A stretch of 64,000 nt of DNA from Kumtagia sp052180275 (GTDB lineage: Bacteria; Pseudomonadota; Alphaproteobacteria; Rhizobiales; Rhizobiaceae): NCBI RefSeq assembly GCF_052180275.1, contig NZ_CP197465.1, positions 6,262,001 to 6,326,000 of the forward strand, read 5' to 3'. Both the position numbers and the translations under genes were made by a program. Each line of letters begins with the position of its first letter. Within the stretch, counting starts at the first letter, position 1. Positions 16,576 through 25,025 of the stretch are shown here, in pieces. The notes below the pieces were generated by a model. That model saw only the letters and a list, made by a program, of their open reading frames with translations, ran no database searches and had not been told where the DNA came from.

Positions 16576-17460
16576 TCAGGTCGTGTTGGCAGGCTCCAGC
16601 GCCCATTGCGCCAGCCCGTGGACGACCTCCAGCACGTCCTGCACCTCATGGCTGGATTTTGGCCGCCAGCCCGGCGGCCGGCCGGGTTTCAGCGGCCATA
16701 TCCGCTGGAACCGCGCCGGCTTGCCGGCCTGCCTCGTTTTGGCAGCCGCGTCGCGAGGCCGCTGGTCCTGAGCCACCGCGCCGCCGATTTTTCGCTCTCG
16801 CGCCAGCGCAGCGTCGGACCGAGCCCGCCAGCGGGCGAACCGTCTTGCCTGGCCCGGCAGGTCGTCGAGCGCCGAGGCCAGCGCCTGCAGGCGCAAGGCG
16901 ATACGCTCCGCGCTAACCAGATCGTGTGGTGATGGCGGAGGCGGCAAGGGGCTGAGCGTCGCGTAATCATCGAGCGAGGAGATGCGCGGCACGGTTCTGG
17001 CGATGCGCCCGGCAGGACCGATCCAGCCGCTCCAGCGCCGGGGCATGCGCAGCGGATCGAGCAGCGGGAGCGAAGGAGGGCGCGGGGGATCGGCTTCCGC
17101 AGGCGTCGCGACGCCGGTGCGGCCGGTTTTGCGCCGGAGCTTGCGCAGCGGCTTCGGTTTTCGCGGACGCAGCGGCGGCAAGGTGATCACCAGGCCGCGC
17201 GCGGCCACGATGATCAATCGCCGCACGGCGGCTTCGGCCGGGCGCAGCAGCTTTGCGATGGCGCGGTGGAGGTTTCGGGGAAGGGTAAGCGCCGGGGACA
17301 GTTTCCTTTTTTCCGCTTGCGTCTCGTTCTGAACCGCCGCGTCCTTCCGCGGAAAGAAAGGAAACGGTCCCCCAGCGCCACGCTCGGCCATGGCGACGAG
17401 CATCATCAGCACGCGCTTCAGCGCTTCCCGGTTCTTGTCGATCGCCGCAGTCCAGTCCAT
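16576..17460 (-). CDS. Basic hypothetical protein, Rhizobiales type
   Basis: A 294-residue, arginine- and proline-rich protein starting MDWTAAIDKNREALKRVL. There is one hydrophobic stretch (RRLIIVAARGLVITLPP, residues about 80-97) that could be a single membrane helix, then a long basic proline-rich region (RPRKPKPLRKLRRKTGR). The C-terminal 60 residues are again basic. I do not recognise a domain. Codon use agrees with this frame and no competing frame codes a better protein. It has no operon partner. Confidence 0.6.
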   Translation of the reverse strand: MDWTAAIDKNREALKRVLMMLVAMAERGAGGPFPFFPRKDAAVQNETQAEKRKLSPALTLPRNLHRAIAKLLRPAEAAVRRLIIVAARGLVITLPPLRPRKPKPLRKLRRKTGRTGVATPAEADPPRPPSLPLLDPLRMPRRWSGWIGPAGRIARTVPRISSLDDYATLSPLPPPPSPHDLVSAERIALRLQALASALDDLPGQARRFARWRARSDAALARERKIGGAVAQDQRPRDAAAKTRQAGKPARFQRIWPLKPGRPPGWRPKSSHEVQDVLEVVHGLAQWALEPANTT

Positions 17461-17639
17461 TGCCGCTTCCTTCCGACACAGGCGGGAAGATTATCGCCTA
17501 GGTCGGAGGTGGTGGGGGAATTTTACGGGAAAATGATCCTGACAGGGGCTGACAGTGATGGCAGTCTTAGAGCAGCTTGGCGCGATTTTTCCTTGTAATT
17601 ACAGCGTTATAGAAAGGACGCCTTGCCTGGATCGTCTGC

Positions 17640-17804
17640 GCTGCCCCTCATCTGCCTGCCGGCATCTTCTCCCCGTAAACGGGGAGAAGGGGGCTGGGGC
17701 GACCGCTTTCGCCAGCCGGGACCGTTTCGGATTCGCGAGGAGGGTGCCGCCAGCGTCTCTCTCCCCGTTCACGGGGAGAGGGTGCCGGCAGGCGGGTGAG
17801 GGGC
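17640..17804. repeat. RIME-like rhizobial intergenic palindromic repeat
   Basis: A 165-base element with near-identical inverted ends: the left end reads CCCCTCATCTGCCTGCCGGC and the right end is its complement with few changes. Each end carries its own small palindrome CTCCCCGTAAACGGGGAG or CTCCCCGTTCACGGGGAG. This layout is that of the RIME-type mosaic elements common between genes in rhizobia. It lies in the 470-base gap between the basic hypothetical protein and the efflux permease; I see no gene in the rest of that gap. Confidence 0.75.
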
Positions 17805-17932
17805 CACGCGGATGGTCGAGGCGGATATGCGGACCGTCGCTTCACGGCCGTCGTCAAGGCGGCCCCGGTGAAGCCTTCGGCCTTGGCCAAAACCACCGCC
17901 GGCAGGATGAAGCCGACCGGCTGCCACGCGCT

Positions 17933-19519
17933 CTAGTGGCCACCGCCTCCGCCGCCGCCCGCCGGGGCCGGCTTGCGCATCATCAGGGCGAAAAACGCTA
18001 GCGAGGCGAACAGGATGGTCAGCAGATAAAAAACATCCATGAACGACAGGACGGACGCCTGCTGGCTGACCATGCCGCTCAGCTTGGACAGCGCGGCGGT
18101 GGGGCCGTCAAAACCGTGCGACTGAAAATTCTGCGTCATCTGGTTCAGCTTCTGCATCGCCTGCGGATTGCTCCAGGTGACGTGCTCGGCCAGCCGCTCG
18201 TAGTGGAAGGCGTTGCGGTCGATCAGCACCTGGTTGATGATAGCCAGCCCGACCGCGCCGCCGAGATTGCGCATCAGATTGAACAGGCCCGACGCATTCT
18301 TCATGCGGTTGAGCGGCAGCGTGCCCAGCGCCACGTTGTTGATCGGCACCATGCACAGCATCAGCGATACGCCGCGCAGGATCTGCGGGACGAGCAGCTC
18401 ATAAAAATCCCAGTCGGCGGTTAGATATGTCATCCGCCATGTGCCGGCGGCGAAGCCGAGGAAGCCGATCATCATCATCTTGCGCGGATCCATCTTGCTG
18501 GAGAGGAAACCTGCGACCGGCGCGGTGAGGAACATGGCGAGCCCGCTGACGAACAGCGCCTCGCCGATCATCAGCGAATCATAGCCGCGGATGCGCCCGA
18601 GATAGACCGGGTAGAGATAGGTCAGGCCGTAGAGGCCGATGCCCAGCACGAAGGAGAACAGTGAGCCGAAGGCGAAATTCACGTTGGTGAAGGCTTTTAG
18701 ATCGACGATGGGCTCCTCTTGGGTGAAGACCCGGTAGAAGAAGACGATGGCGCCGACAACCAGCACGATCGAGAAGATGAAGACGGCCTCGTCCTGCAGC
18801 CAGTCGTTGGTTGGCCCCTCCTCCAGCACGAATTCCAGCGAGCCGAGGAAGGCGGCCATGCCGGCGAGGCCCCACCAGTCGAACTTCTTCAGCAGCCCGG
18901 GTTCCGGCTTGTCGAAATCGATCAGCATCCATGTCGCGGTGGCGACCATGATGCCCGGCACGACGTTGATCAGGAACAGCCAGTGCCACGACATGGCGTT
19001 GGTGAGATAGCCGCCGACAGTCGGGCCGATGGTCGGCGCCAGCGTGGCGACAAGGCCGATCATCGGCGACACGATGGCGCGGCGCGACGGCGGGAAGATG
19101 GTGAAGGCGGCCGCGAAGACGCTGGGGATCATGCCGCCGCCGATGAAACCCTGGATGGCACGGTAGACGATCATCTGGTCGATGTTGGTGGCGGTCGCGG
19201 CAAGCGCGCTCGCCGCCGTGAAACCGGCGGCCGAGACGGCGAACAGCACGCGGGTGGAGACGAGGCGCGCCAGAAAACCCGACAGCGGGATCATGATGAC
19301 CTCCGCGATCAGGTAGGCGGTCTGCACCCAGGAGATCTCATCCGAGCTGGCGGAGAGGCCGGCCTGGATCTCGGCCAGCGAGGCCGAGACGATCTGGATG
19401 TCGAGGATCGCCATGAACATGCCGAACACCATCGCCAGGAAGGCGACGATGCGGCGCGTGCTGGGCATGGCGTCTCGCGACGGCATGGCGGCGGTCATGG
19501 TTGCGGTGGCGGCGGCCAT
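17933..19519 (-). CDS. emrB: DHA2-family multidrug MFS permease (EmrB/QacA type)
   Basis: 528 residues with 14 predicted helices. The N-terminal DIQIVSASLAEIQAGL and the motif ATLAPTIGPTVGGYL (motif C of drug:proton antiporters) are diagnostic of the DHA2 class. An unusual glycine tail (GGGGGGGGH) ends the protein. It is the inner-membrane pump that works with the EmrA-type adaptor encoded immediately upstream (35-base gap), exporting hydrophobic drugs or signals through an outer-membrane channel not encoded here. The ATG follows a CGGAGG site by ten bases. Confidence 0.9.
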   Translation of the reverse strand: MAAATATMTAAMPSRDAMPSTRRIVAFLAMVFGMFMAILDIQIVSASLAEIQAGLSASSDEISWVQTAYLIAEVIMIPLSGFLARLVSTRVLFAVSAAGFTAASALAATATNIDQMIVYRAIQGFIGGGMIPSVFAAAFTIFPPSRRAIVSPMIGLVATLAPTIGPTVGGYLTNAMSWHWLFLINVVPGIMVATATWMLIDFDKPEPGLLKKFDWWGLAGMAAFLGSLEFVLEEGPTNDWLQDEAVFIFSIVLVVGAIVFFYRVFTQEEPIVDLKAFTNVNFAFGSLFSFVLGIGLYGLTYLYPVYLGRIRGYDSLMIGEALFVSGLAMFLTAPVAGFLSSKMDPRKMMMIGFLGFAAGTWRMTYLTADWDFYELLVPQILRGVSLMLCMVPINNVALGTLPLNRMKNASGLFNLMRNLGGAVGLAIINQVLIDRNAFHYERLAEHVTWSNPQAMQKLNQMTQNFQSHGFDGPTAALSKLSGMVSQQASVLSFMDVFYLLTILFASLAFFALMMRKPAPAGGGGGGGH

Positions 19520-19554
19520 TGTTTTCGTGCCTCCGGAAGGCCTGTCGCGTCGAT

Positions 19555-20772
19555 CTAGTTGATGCTGCCCGTCGTCAGCGGCGGCGCGGTGCGGTTGTCG
19601 ACGTCGACGATCACCGAGAGACCGGCGCGCAGCTTGCCGGACTCAAGTGCTGCCTCCGACACGTCGATGCGCACCGGCACGCGCTGCACGACCTTGGTGA
19701 AGTTGCCCGTGGCGTTTTCCGGCGGCAGCAGCGAGAACACCGCGCCGGAGGCCGGGGCGAGCGACGACACCGTGCCCTCGAACGCGCCGTCGTCGACGGC
19801 GTCGACCGAGAATTTCACCTTCTCGCCGGGCACCAGTTGCGCAAGCTGCGTCTCCTTGAAGTTGGCGACGATGTAGAGCTTGTTCAGCGGCACGACGACG
19901 GCAAGCTTCTGGCCGGGCGAGACAAGGTCGCCGACCTCGACCGCGCGGTTGCCGACCACGCCGTCATAAGGCGCGCGCAGCACGGTGAAGGACAGGTCGC
20001 GCGCCGCCTTGTCGCGGGCGAGTTCCAGATTGCGCATCGAGGCCTGCGCCTCCTGGTACTGCGCGTCGAGCACGCCGATATTGGCTTTTGCGCTGGCGAT
20101 CTGCGCATCCGCGCCGACGAGGCCGGCATTGGCCTGGTCGAGCGCCGTCTGGGCGTCGTCGACCTGCGCCTGCGTGGCGACCTGCGTCTTCAAGAGCTTG
20201 TTGGCGCGGTCGGACGAGCGCCTGGCATTCTCGGCCGAAGCGATTGCCGATGTCTTCTGTGCCTCGGCCTGGCCGAGGGCGGCGCGCGCGGCTTCCGTCT
20301 GCGCCTTGATGCGGTCGAGCGTCCTGGTCTGCACGGCGATCTGCGCCTCCGCCTGTTCCAGCGCGATGCGGTAGTCCCCGTCATCGATCGTCACCAGCGG
20401 GTCGCCGGCCTTGACGTGCTGGTTCTCGTCCGCATTGAGCTGCGCGACATAGCCGGTGATCTTCGGCGCGACGAAGGCCATGTCGGCCTGCACATAGGCG
20501 TCGTCCGTCGAGATCATGAAGCGGCCTTCGGTCCAGTATTGATGACCGTACCAGCCGGCGCCGCCGAGCAGGGCGAGACCGATTATGGGAAGCAGGAACG
20601 ATTTCGCCGACCGCTTCCTAGGGGCCGGCGCATCGGCAGGCGGCGGCGCCGCGGGCTCGACCTTTTCGGGAATCGGGCGCTCGGCATCCGGGACGGCCTT
20701 CATGGCCGGGAACGGATGCACGGACGCATCGGCGGGCGTTTCGGACACGGGCTTTGCGGTACGGACGGACAT
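19555..20772 (-). CDS. emrA: EmrA/HlyD-family membrane fusion protein
   Basis: 405 residues. A proline-rich cytoplasmic N-terminus is followed by one TM helix (SFLLPIIGLALLGGAGW, about 58-75), a lipoyl/barrel-sandwich half (DDAYVQADMAFVAPKITGYV), a long coiled-coil hairpin rich in Ala/Gln (about 140-250), and the second lipoyl half (LRAPYDGVVGNRAVEVGDLV). This is the periplasmic adaptor of an EmrAB pump. It is the first gene of the leftward emrAB operon, divergent from a TetR regulator that very probably represses it. Confidence 0.92.
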   Translation of the reverse strand: MSVRTAKPVSETPADASVHPFPAMKAVPDAERPIPEKVEPAAPPPADAPAPRKRSAKSFLLPIIGLALLGGAGWYGHQYWTEGRFMISTDDAYVQADMAFVAPKITGYVAQLNADENQHVKAGDPLVTIDDGDYRIALEQAEAQIAVQTRTLDRIKAQTEAARAALGQAEAQKTSAIASAENARRSSDRANKLLKTQVATQAQVDDAQTALDQANAGLVGADAQIASAKANIGVLDAQYQEAQASMRNLELARDKAARDLSFTVLRAPYDGVVGNRAVEVGDLVSPGQKLAVVVPLNKLYIVANFKETQLAQLVPGEKVKFSVDAVDDGAFEGTVSSLAPASGAVFSLLPPENATGNFTKVVQRVPVRIDVSEAALESGKLRAGLSVIVDVDNRTAPPLTTGSIN

Positions 20773-20796
20773 GACTACAGGCCTTGAGATTGAACT

Positions 20797-20810
20797 GAAC
20801 CGTTCGGTTC
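20797..20810. promoter_or_regulatory. TetR operator 1 (GAACCGTTCGGTTC)
   Basis: A perfect inverted repeat, GAACCG-TT-CGGTTC, in the 116-base gap between emrA and its divergent TetR gene. It lies just upstream of a TTGACA -35 for the regulator. The same half-sites recur at 20854-20869, so both are the likely binding sites of the adjacent TetR protein. Confidence 0.75.
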
Positions 20811-20814
20811 GAAC

Positions 20815-20845
20815 TTGACATAGCGCAGCGAAAGAGGCATATCAA
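20815..20845 (+). promoter_or_regulatory. Predicted promoter of the tetR gene
   Basis: A consensus -35 TTGACA (20815-20820) is followed at 17-19 bases by CATATC/TATCAA as a -10. Transcription would begin near 20850. That is downstream of an in-frame ATG at 20847 and therefore favours 20889 as the protein start. The promoter is bracketed by the two operators. Confidence 0.5.
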
Positions 20846-20853
20846 GATGAAAT

Positions 20854-20869
20854 CGAACCGGGCGGTTCG
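20854..20869. promoter_or_regulatory. TetR operator 2 (CGAACCGGGCGGTTCG)
   Basis: A perfect 16-base inverted repeat with the same GAACCG/CGGTTC half-sites as operator 1 (centre-to-centre 58 bases). It overlaps the predicted start of transcription of the tetR gene, suited to autorepression. Confidence 0.75.
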
Positions 20870-20888
20870 AATAATTTCCGAGGAAACG

Positions 20889-21578
20889 ATGTCTGCTGAC
20901 ACAGGTCTGGCTCTTCCCGCGTGCACCGAGACTCCGGACAGCCTGCGTCGCGGCCGCCCGGCCGCCGGTCACGACCCGGTCAAACGCAAGCAGATCATCG
21001 ACGGCGCGCGCCGCATCTTCATCAATATGGGCTTCGACGCGGCGTCGATGAACGACATCACCCGCGAGGCGGGCGTCTCCAAGGGCACGATCTACGTCTA
21101 CTTCGCCAACAAGGAAGAGCTGTTCGAGGCGCTGATCGAGGACGAGCGCAACACCATCTTCGCCAATCTCTACGATGCGCTGGAGGGCGATGGCGACGTG
21201 CGCGAGACGCTCATCCGCTACGGCATCGCGCTGGCCCGCAAGATCACCTCGCCGACGGTGCTGAAGGCGCAGCGCACCGTGATCAGCATCTGCGAGCGCA
21301 TGCCCGAGATCGGCGTGCGCTTCTACGAGCGCGGACCGAAGCGCGGCCACGACAAGCTGGCGGCCTATCTGACGCGCGCCGTCGAGAAGGGGCTGCTTTC
21401 CATCCCCGACATCGACCTTGCCGCCTACCAGCTCGGCGACCTCTGCATGTCCCGCATCTTCCGCCAGTGCCTGTTCGGCTACCGCAGCACCACGCCGAGC
21501 GAGGACGAGATCGGCCAGGTGGTGACGGCCGGGGTGGATCTTTTCATCAAGGCGTATGGAGTGGGGAGAGACAGGTAG
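20889..21578 (+). CDS. TetR-family repressor of emrAB
   Basis: 229 residues from ATG 20889, preceded by GAGGAAACG. The helix-turn-helix is clear: GFDAASMNDITREAGVSKGT followed by IYVYFANKEELFEALI. The C-terminal half is the all-helical ligand domain (TetR_C_type of AefR/RutR-like regulators, with a CERMPEIGVRFYERGP segment). An earlier ATG at 20847 is unlikely because it precedes the predicted transcription start. Two operators in the shared gap point to repression of both itself and emrAB, relieved by a pump substrate. Confidence 0.88.
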   Translation: MSADTGLALPACTETPDSLRRGRPAAGHDPVKRKQIIDGARRIFINMGFDAASMNDITREAGVSKGTIYVYFANKEELFEALIEDERNTIFANLYDALEGDGDVRETLIRYGIALARKITSPTVLKAQRTVISICERMPEIGVRFYERGPKRGHDKLAAYLTRAVEKGLLSIPDIDLAAYQLGDLCMSRIFRQCLFGYRSTTPSEDEIGQVVTAGVDLFIKAYGVGRDR

Positions 21579-21726
21579 AAGTCAGTTTGCCGGGGGCTGG
21601 CGGCAGAGCCGGAGAAGATTTGCTTGATTCCGCCCGCGTCAACCTTGAAGCGCTGCGCCTTTCTGCGGAATTAAATAACCTGTCGCCTTTAATTCCTCTT
21701 ACGACATCCGCCAGATCGAGCAAAAA

Positions 21727-22068
21727 ATGGCTCCAAAATATCTCAGGGATCGCTACGACGTTGAAGAAATGAGGCTGATCCCTGAAAGGGACAGGCTATT
21801 GATAGAGGCCATGTCCTCGCTTGGGATACATGGCACAGTTTTCCATGTTTTGAGAGCTATCCCGGAGGAATACGAGGACGAGTACACGATCCTCGTTGAC
21901 GCAAAGCTCGTGGTTGATTTCGAGCTTTCAAGGGAAGTCCCAGACCCTAGCCCGGCGGCCGTCAAAGTGTGGTTCCTTGAGGAATACCGACGCGATATAG
22001 GGCAAGGCCGGCGTCGAATCCTGCTCGACAGGGCAGCCGATGCGGCACGCAAACTGATCGGCCAATAG
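21727..22068 (+). CDS. Hypothetical protein, lower GC
   Basis: A 113-residue ORF (MAPKYLRDRYDVEEM to RKLIGQ) with mixed charged and hydrophobic residues, no cysteine and no membrane helix. I recognise no family. Both it and the 148 bases upstream are visibly less GC rich than the neighbouring genes (TTAAATAACCTGTC, TTTAATTCC), suggesting a later arrival. No clear ribosome site precedes the ATG. The residue composition looks protein-like, but this is a moderate-confidence call. It converges on engB. Confidence 0.45.
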   Translation: MAPKYLRDRYDVEEMRLIPERDRLLIEAMSSLGIHGTVFHVLRAIPEEYEDEYTILVDAKLVVDFELSREVPDPSPAAVKVWFLEEYRRDIGQGRRRILLDRAADAARKLIGQ

Positions 22069-22117
22069 GCTTACTTGTTCGAAGGGGATAATTGCCAGTA
22101 ACTATCCGGGGGACATT

Positions 22118-22780
22118 CTACTGCGTCGCGGCCAGCGCTATCGCGGCGCGCAACTCCTCGAGGCCTTCGCTTTCTTCCGACGACGTGGCGATGATTTCCG
22201 GAAAGGCGGCCGGGCGTTTTTTCGTCTTCTCGGCGGTTTCCGCCAGCAGGCGCGGGACGCCCGCGGCTTTGATCTTGTCGATCTTGGTCAGCACGATCTG
22301 GTAGGAGACGGCGGCCTTGTCGAGCAGGGTCATCACCTCCGCGTCGTTCGTCTTGATGCCGTGGCGCGCGTCGATCAGCAGGTAGACGCGCTTCAGCGTG
22401 ACGCGGCCCCTGAGATAGTCGAGGACCAGCTTGGTCCAGCGGTCGACCTCGGTCTTTGGCGCCTTTGCGTAGCCGTAGCCCGGCATGTCGACCAGCGCGA
22501 TGGGCGGAAGATCCGCGCCGGCGCCGGAATAGCCGTCCGGCACGAAATAGTTCAGTTCCTGGGTGCGGCCCGGCGTGTTGGAGGTTCGCGCCAGGCCCTT
22601 CTGGCCGACCAGCGCGTTGATCAGCGACGATTTGCCGACATTGGAGCGGCCGGCGAAGGCGATCTCGGCCGGCCCTTGCGGCGGCAGCAGGTCCATCGAG
22701 GGCACGCTGCGGATGAAGACCCATGGCCGCGTGAAGAACGGCGTCCCGGCCTCGGGGACGTTGACGGGCGTGTCGTTCAT
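22118..22780 (-). CDS. engB: Ribosome-biogenesis GTPase EngB (YihA/YsxC)
   Basis: 220 residues from the ATG at 22780, which overlaps the upstream acyltransferase stop as ATGA. G-motifs are complete: GRSNVGKSS (G1, about 44-52), TPGRTQ (G2), DMPGYGYA (G3), TKIDK (G4) and TSSEE (G5). EngB is needed for assembly of the large ribosomal subunit. In rhizobia it usually follows yidC directly; here a five-gene segment lies between them. Confidence 0.92.
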   Translation of the reverse strand: MNDTPVNVPEAGTPFFTRPWVFIRSVPSMDLLPPQGPAEIAFAGRSNVGKSSLINALVGQKGLARTSNTPGRTQELNYFVPDGYSGAGADLPPIALVDMPGYGYAKAPKTEVDRWTKLVLDYLRGRVTLKRVYLLIDARHGIKTNDAEVMTLLDKAAVSYQIVLTKIDKIKAAGVPRLLAETAEKTKKRPAAFPEIIATSSEESEGLEELRAAIALAATQ

Positions 22781-23415
22781 GCTGCGGCCTCCAGTGCCGA
22801 AAGGTCCGCGCCGCGAATGGCGTTCAGGTTGCGGGCTATCTTGTCGACCGGCCAGTCCCACCACGCGATCTTCAGCAAGCGCGCCACCGTCCTGGCGTCG
22901 AAACGCTTCTTGATCACCTTGGCAGGGTTGCCGGCCACGATGGCGTAGGGCGGCACGTCATGGGTGACGACCGCCTTCGCACCGATTATCGCGCCGCTGC
23001 CGATGCTGACGCCCGGCATGATCACCGCGTCCATGCCGATCCAAACATCGTTCGCGATCACCGTGTCGCCGCGCACTTCCCGTTCCCAGGTCGTCACGTC
23101 GAACCCCTGTTCCCAGCCATGGCCAAAAATGTTGAAGGGATAGGTGGAGAACCCGGACAGCGCGTGGTTGGCGCCGTTCATGATGAAACGCGCGCCCTCG
23201 GCGATGGCGCAGAACTTTCCGATCACCAGCCTGTCGCCGATGAACGGATAATGGTGGAGCACGCATTTTTCCGCGAACCGGTCGGGGCCGTCGGGATCGT
23301 CGTAATAGGTGAAGTCGCCGATCTCGATGTTCGGCACGTCGACCAGCGGCTTCAGATAGCCGACGCGCGGATGCATCGGGATCGGGTGTTTGATATTCGG
23401 ATGGGGTCCGTGCAT
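22777..23415 (-). CDS. CatB/Vat-like hexapeptide acyltransferase
   Basis: A 212-residue left-handed beta-helix protein. The N-terminus KHPIPMHPRVGYLKPLV, the IGDFTYYDDPDG strand, catalytic H in NGANHALSGFSTYPF and the hexapeptide repeats (DTVIANDVWIGMDAVIMPGV) are those of xenobiotic acetyltransferases (chloramphenicol or streptogramin type). Chromosomal copies often have unknown natural substrates, so resistance is not implied. It overlaps engB by four bases and is probably transcribed with it. Confidence 0.85.
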   Translation of the reverse strand: MHGPHPNIKHPIPMHPRVGYLKPLVDVPNIEIGDFTYYDDPDGPDRFAEKCVLHHYPFIGDRLVIGKFCAIAEGARFIMNGANHALSGFSTYPFNIFGHGWEQGFDVTTWEREVRGDTVIANDVWIGMDAVIMPGVSIGSGAIIGAKAVVTHDVPPYAIVAGNPAKVIKKRFDARTVARLLKIAWWDWPVDKIARNLNAIRGADLSALEAAA

Positions 23416-23579
23416 GGCGCGCTCGCTCCGTTGGTCGGAAGCATCTTCCTGCGCCGGTCGCCCGCCCGCTTACCGGGGCGCGTGCTTCTCAATCGCCTCG
23501 GCTCATTGCACGGGGCTGAAAACCGTTCAAGCGGAAATGGCCGCGCCGGACGACCATCCCTCGGCTGGCGGCCTGTAAG

Positions 23580-24059
23580 CTACCGCAACGCCAAGATATA
23601 GGAAACGCAGGCGGCGATCCCCGCGACGGTGCGGACATGGTTCCACGCCGTCCAGTTCGACAGATAGTTCGTCCAGAACGATGCCCCCTCCCCGCTCACC
23701 GGATCGACGGCCATGAGCGCGTTGTTCATCGGCACGTTGAAGACGACGGTCACGGCGATGATGCCGATCAGGTAGAATGCAGCGCCGGCGTAGATCGCCA
23801 GCGAGCCGCCGCCGTGCCAGCCGAGCAGCGCGGCCGCCGCGAGCACCAGGCTGAGCAGCGCCGGGCCGAAGAAGGCGATGAAGAACACCGGGTTCTGGAT
23901 CACCACGTTGACCGCCTGCATGGCGGCGATGCCGCCGCCCGGCGCGATGCGGCCGAGCGCCGGCATCACCGAGGTCGAGAAGGCGAAGAACAGGCCGCCC
24001 ATGACGCCGGAGCCGACGGCGGCCAGGATGATGAGGGTCTGGAACACACGCTCGCTCAT
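23580..24059 (-). CDS. DUF1772 membrane protein (anthrone oxygenase-like)
   Basis: 159 residues with four membrane helices: about 8-27, 52-75 (FFIAFFGPALLSLVLAA), 85-105 and 140-157. The NVPMNNAL motif after the third helix and the WNHVRT near the end are the family hallmarks of DUF1772, some members of which are anthrone oxygenases. The ATG at 24059 has GGGAGAGTGAG directly upstream and sits one base past the stop of the NmrA-like gene, so the two form one operon under the divergent TetR. Confidence 0.82.
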   Translation of the reverse strand: MSERVFQTLIILAAVGSGVMGGLFFAFSTSVMPALGRIAPGGGIAAMQAVNVVIQNPVFFIAFFGPALLSLVLAAAALLGWHGGGSLAIYAGAAFYLIGIIAVTVVFNVPMNNALMAVDPVSGEGASFWTNYLSNWTAWNHVRTVAGIAACVSYILALR

Positions 24060-24060
24060 C

Positions 24061-24924
24061 TCACTCTCCCACCGCCCGGCGCGCACGACGCGGCGTCCAG
24101 ATTCCGGTTTCGGCGGTTTCGCGCGCGTAGGCGGAGAAATCGCGCGGCGGCCTGCCCAGCGCCTCGAATACGCCATTCGCCAGCGATTCGTTGCGGCCGT
24201 CGAGCACTTCGGCGAAAAGCATCAGCAGCAGGCCGATGAGACTGTCCGGAACGCCCTCCGCCACCAGCAGGTTTGAAAACTCGCTCGCCGATATCTGCTC
24301 CAGCCGGATTTTTCGGTCCGTCGCCGCCGCGATCTGGGCCAGGGCCTCGCCGAAGGTCAGCAAGCGGGGCCCGGTGAGTTCATAGAGCTTTCCGACATGA
24401 CCGTCCTCGGTCAAGGCGGCTGCTACAACATCGGCGATGTCGCCGGCATCGACGAAAGGCTCGCGTACATTGCCGACCGGCAGCGCGACCACGCCGGCCA
24501 GGATCGGGTCGAGCAGGAAGCTTTCGGAAAAGTTCTGGTTGAACCAGGCGCAGCGCACGATCGTCCAATCGGCGCCTGAAGCCTTCAGTGCCTCCTCCGC
24601 CTTCCGTGCCTCCTCCTCGCCGCGCCCCGACAGAAGAACGAGCTGCCGGACGCCGGCCTTCAGCGCTGAGTCGGCGAATGCGGCAACTGCCCCGGCGGCG
24701 CCGGGCATGGCCAGGTCGGGATAGTAGGTGACGTAGGCCGCGCTGACGCCTTCCAGCGCCCGGGCCCAGGTCGTGTCGTCGTTCCAGTCGAATGCCGGCT
24801 GTGCCGAACGCGAGCCCGCGCGAACCGGCACGCCGCTGATTTCCAGCCGTTCGGCGACGCGCCGCCCGGTCTTGCCATAACCGCCGACCAGCAGGACGGG
24901 CAGTTCGAGAGAATTTGCGGTCAT
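24061..24924 (-). CDS. NmrA-like NAD(P)-binding oxidoreductase/regulator
   Basis: 287 residues. The N-terminal LLVGGYGKTGRRVAERL is an atypical-SDR Rossmann motif (GGxGxTG), and VRQLVLLSGRGEEEA plus WTIVRCAWFNQNFSE occupy the NmrA/ergot-alkaloid AgaE-like core. No SDR catalytic YxxxK is evident. ATG 24924 is chosen over 24936 because TTGGAGG lies five bases before it. It is the first gene of the leftward NmrA-DUF1772 pair and divergent from a TetR gene. Confidence 0.82.
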   Translation of the reverse strand: MTANSLELPVLLVGGYGKTGRRVAERLEISGVPVRAGSRSAQPAFDWNDDTTWARALEGVSAAYVTYYPDLAMPGAAGAVAAFADSALKAGVRQLVLLSGRGEEEARKAEEALKASGADWTIVRCAWFNQNFSESFLLDPILAGVVALPVGNVREPFVDAGDIADVVAAALTEDGHVGKLYELTGPRLLTFGEALAQIAAATDRKIRLEQISASEFSNLLVAEGVPDSLIGLLLMLFAEVLDGRNESLANGVFEALGRPPRDFSAYARETAETGIWTPRRARRAVGE

Positions 24925-24939
24925 CGAAGCCTCCAATTA

Positions 24940-24985
24940 AATATGAGTAATCCTCATATTTGCAAATGTGATAGATCCTCATATT
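24940..24985. promoter_or_regulatory. Operator region of the second TetR (AATATGAG...CTCATATT)
   Basis: An AT-rich 100-base gap separates the NmrA-like gene from its divergent TetR. It contains a perfect inverted repeat AATATGAG-TAATC-CTCATATT (24940-24960), and the half-site ATCCTCATATT is repeated directly 25 bases later (24975-24985). These are the likely sites of the TetR protein and probably cover both start regions. Confidence 0.72.
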
Positions 24986-25025
24986 ATGGATGTCAAGCGA
25001 CATTCCTGCGAAGGACGAACGGGAC

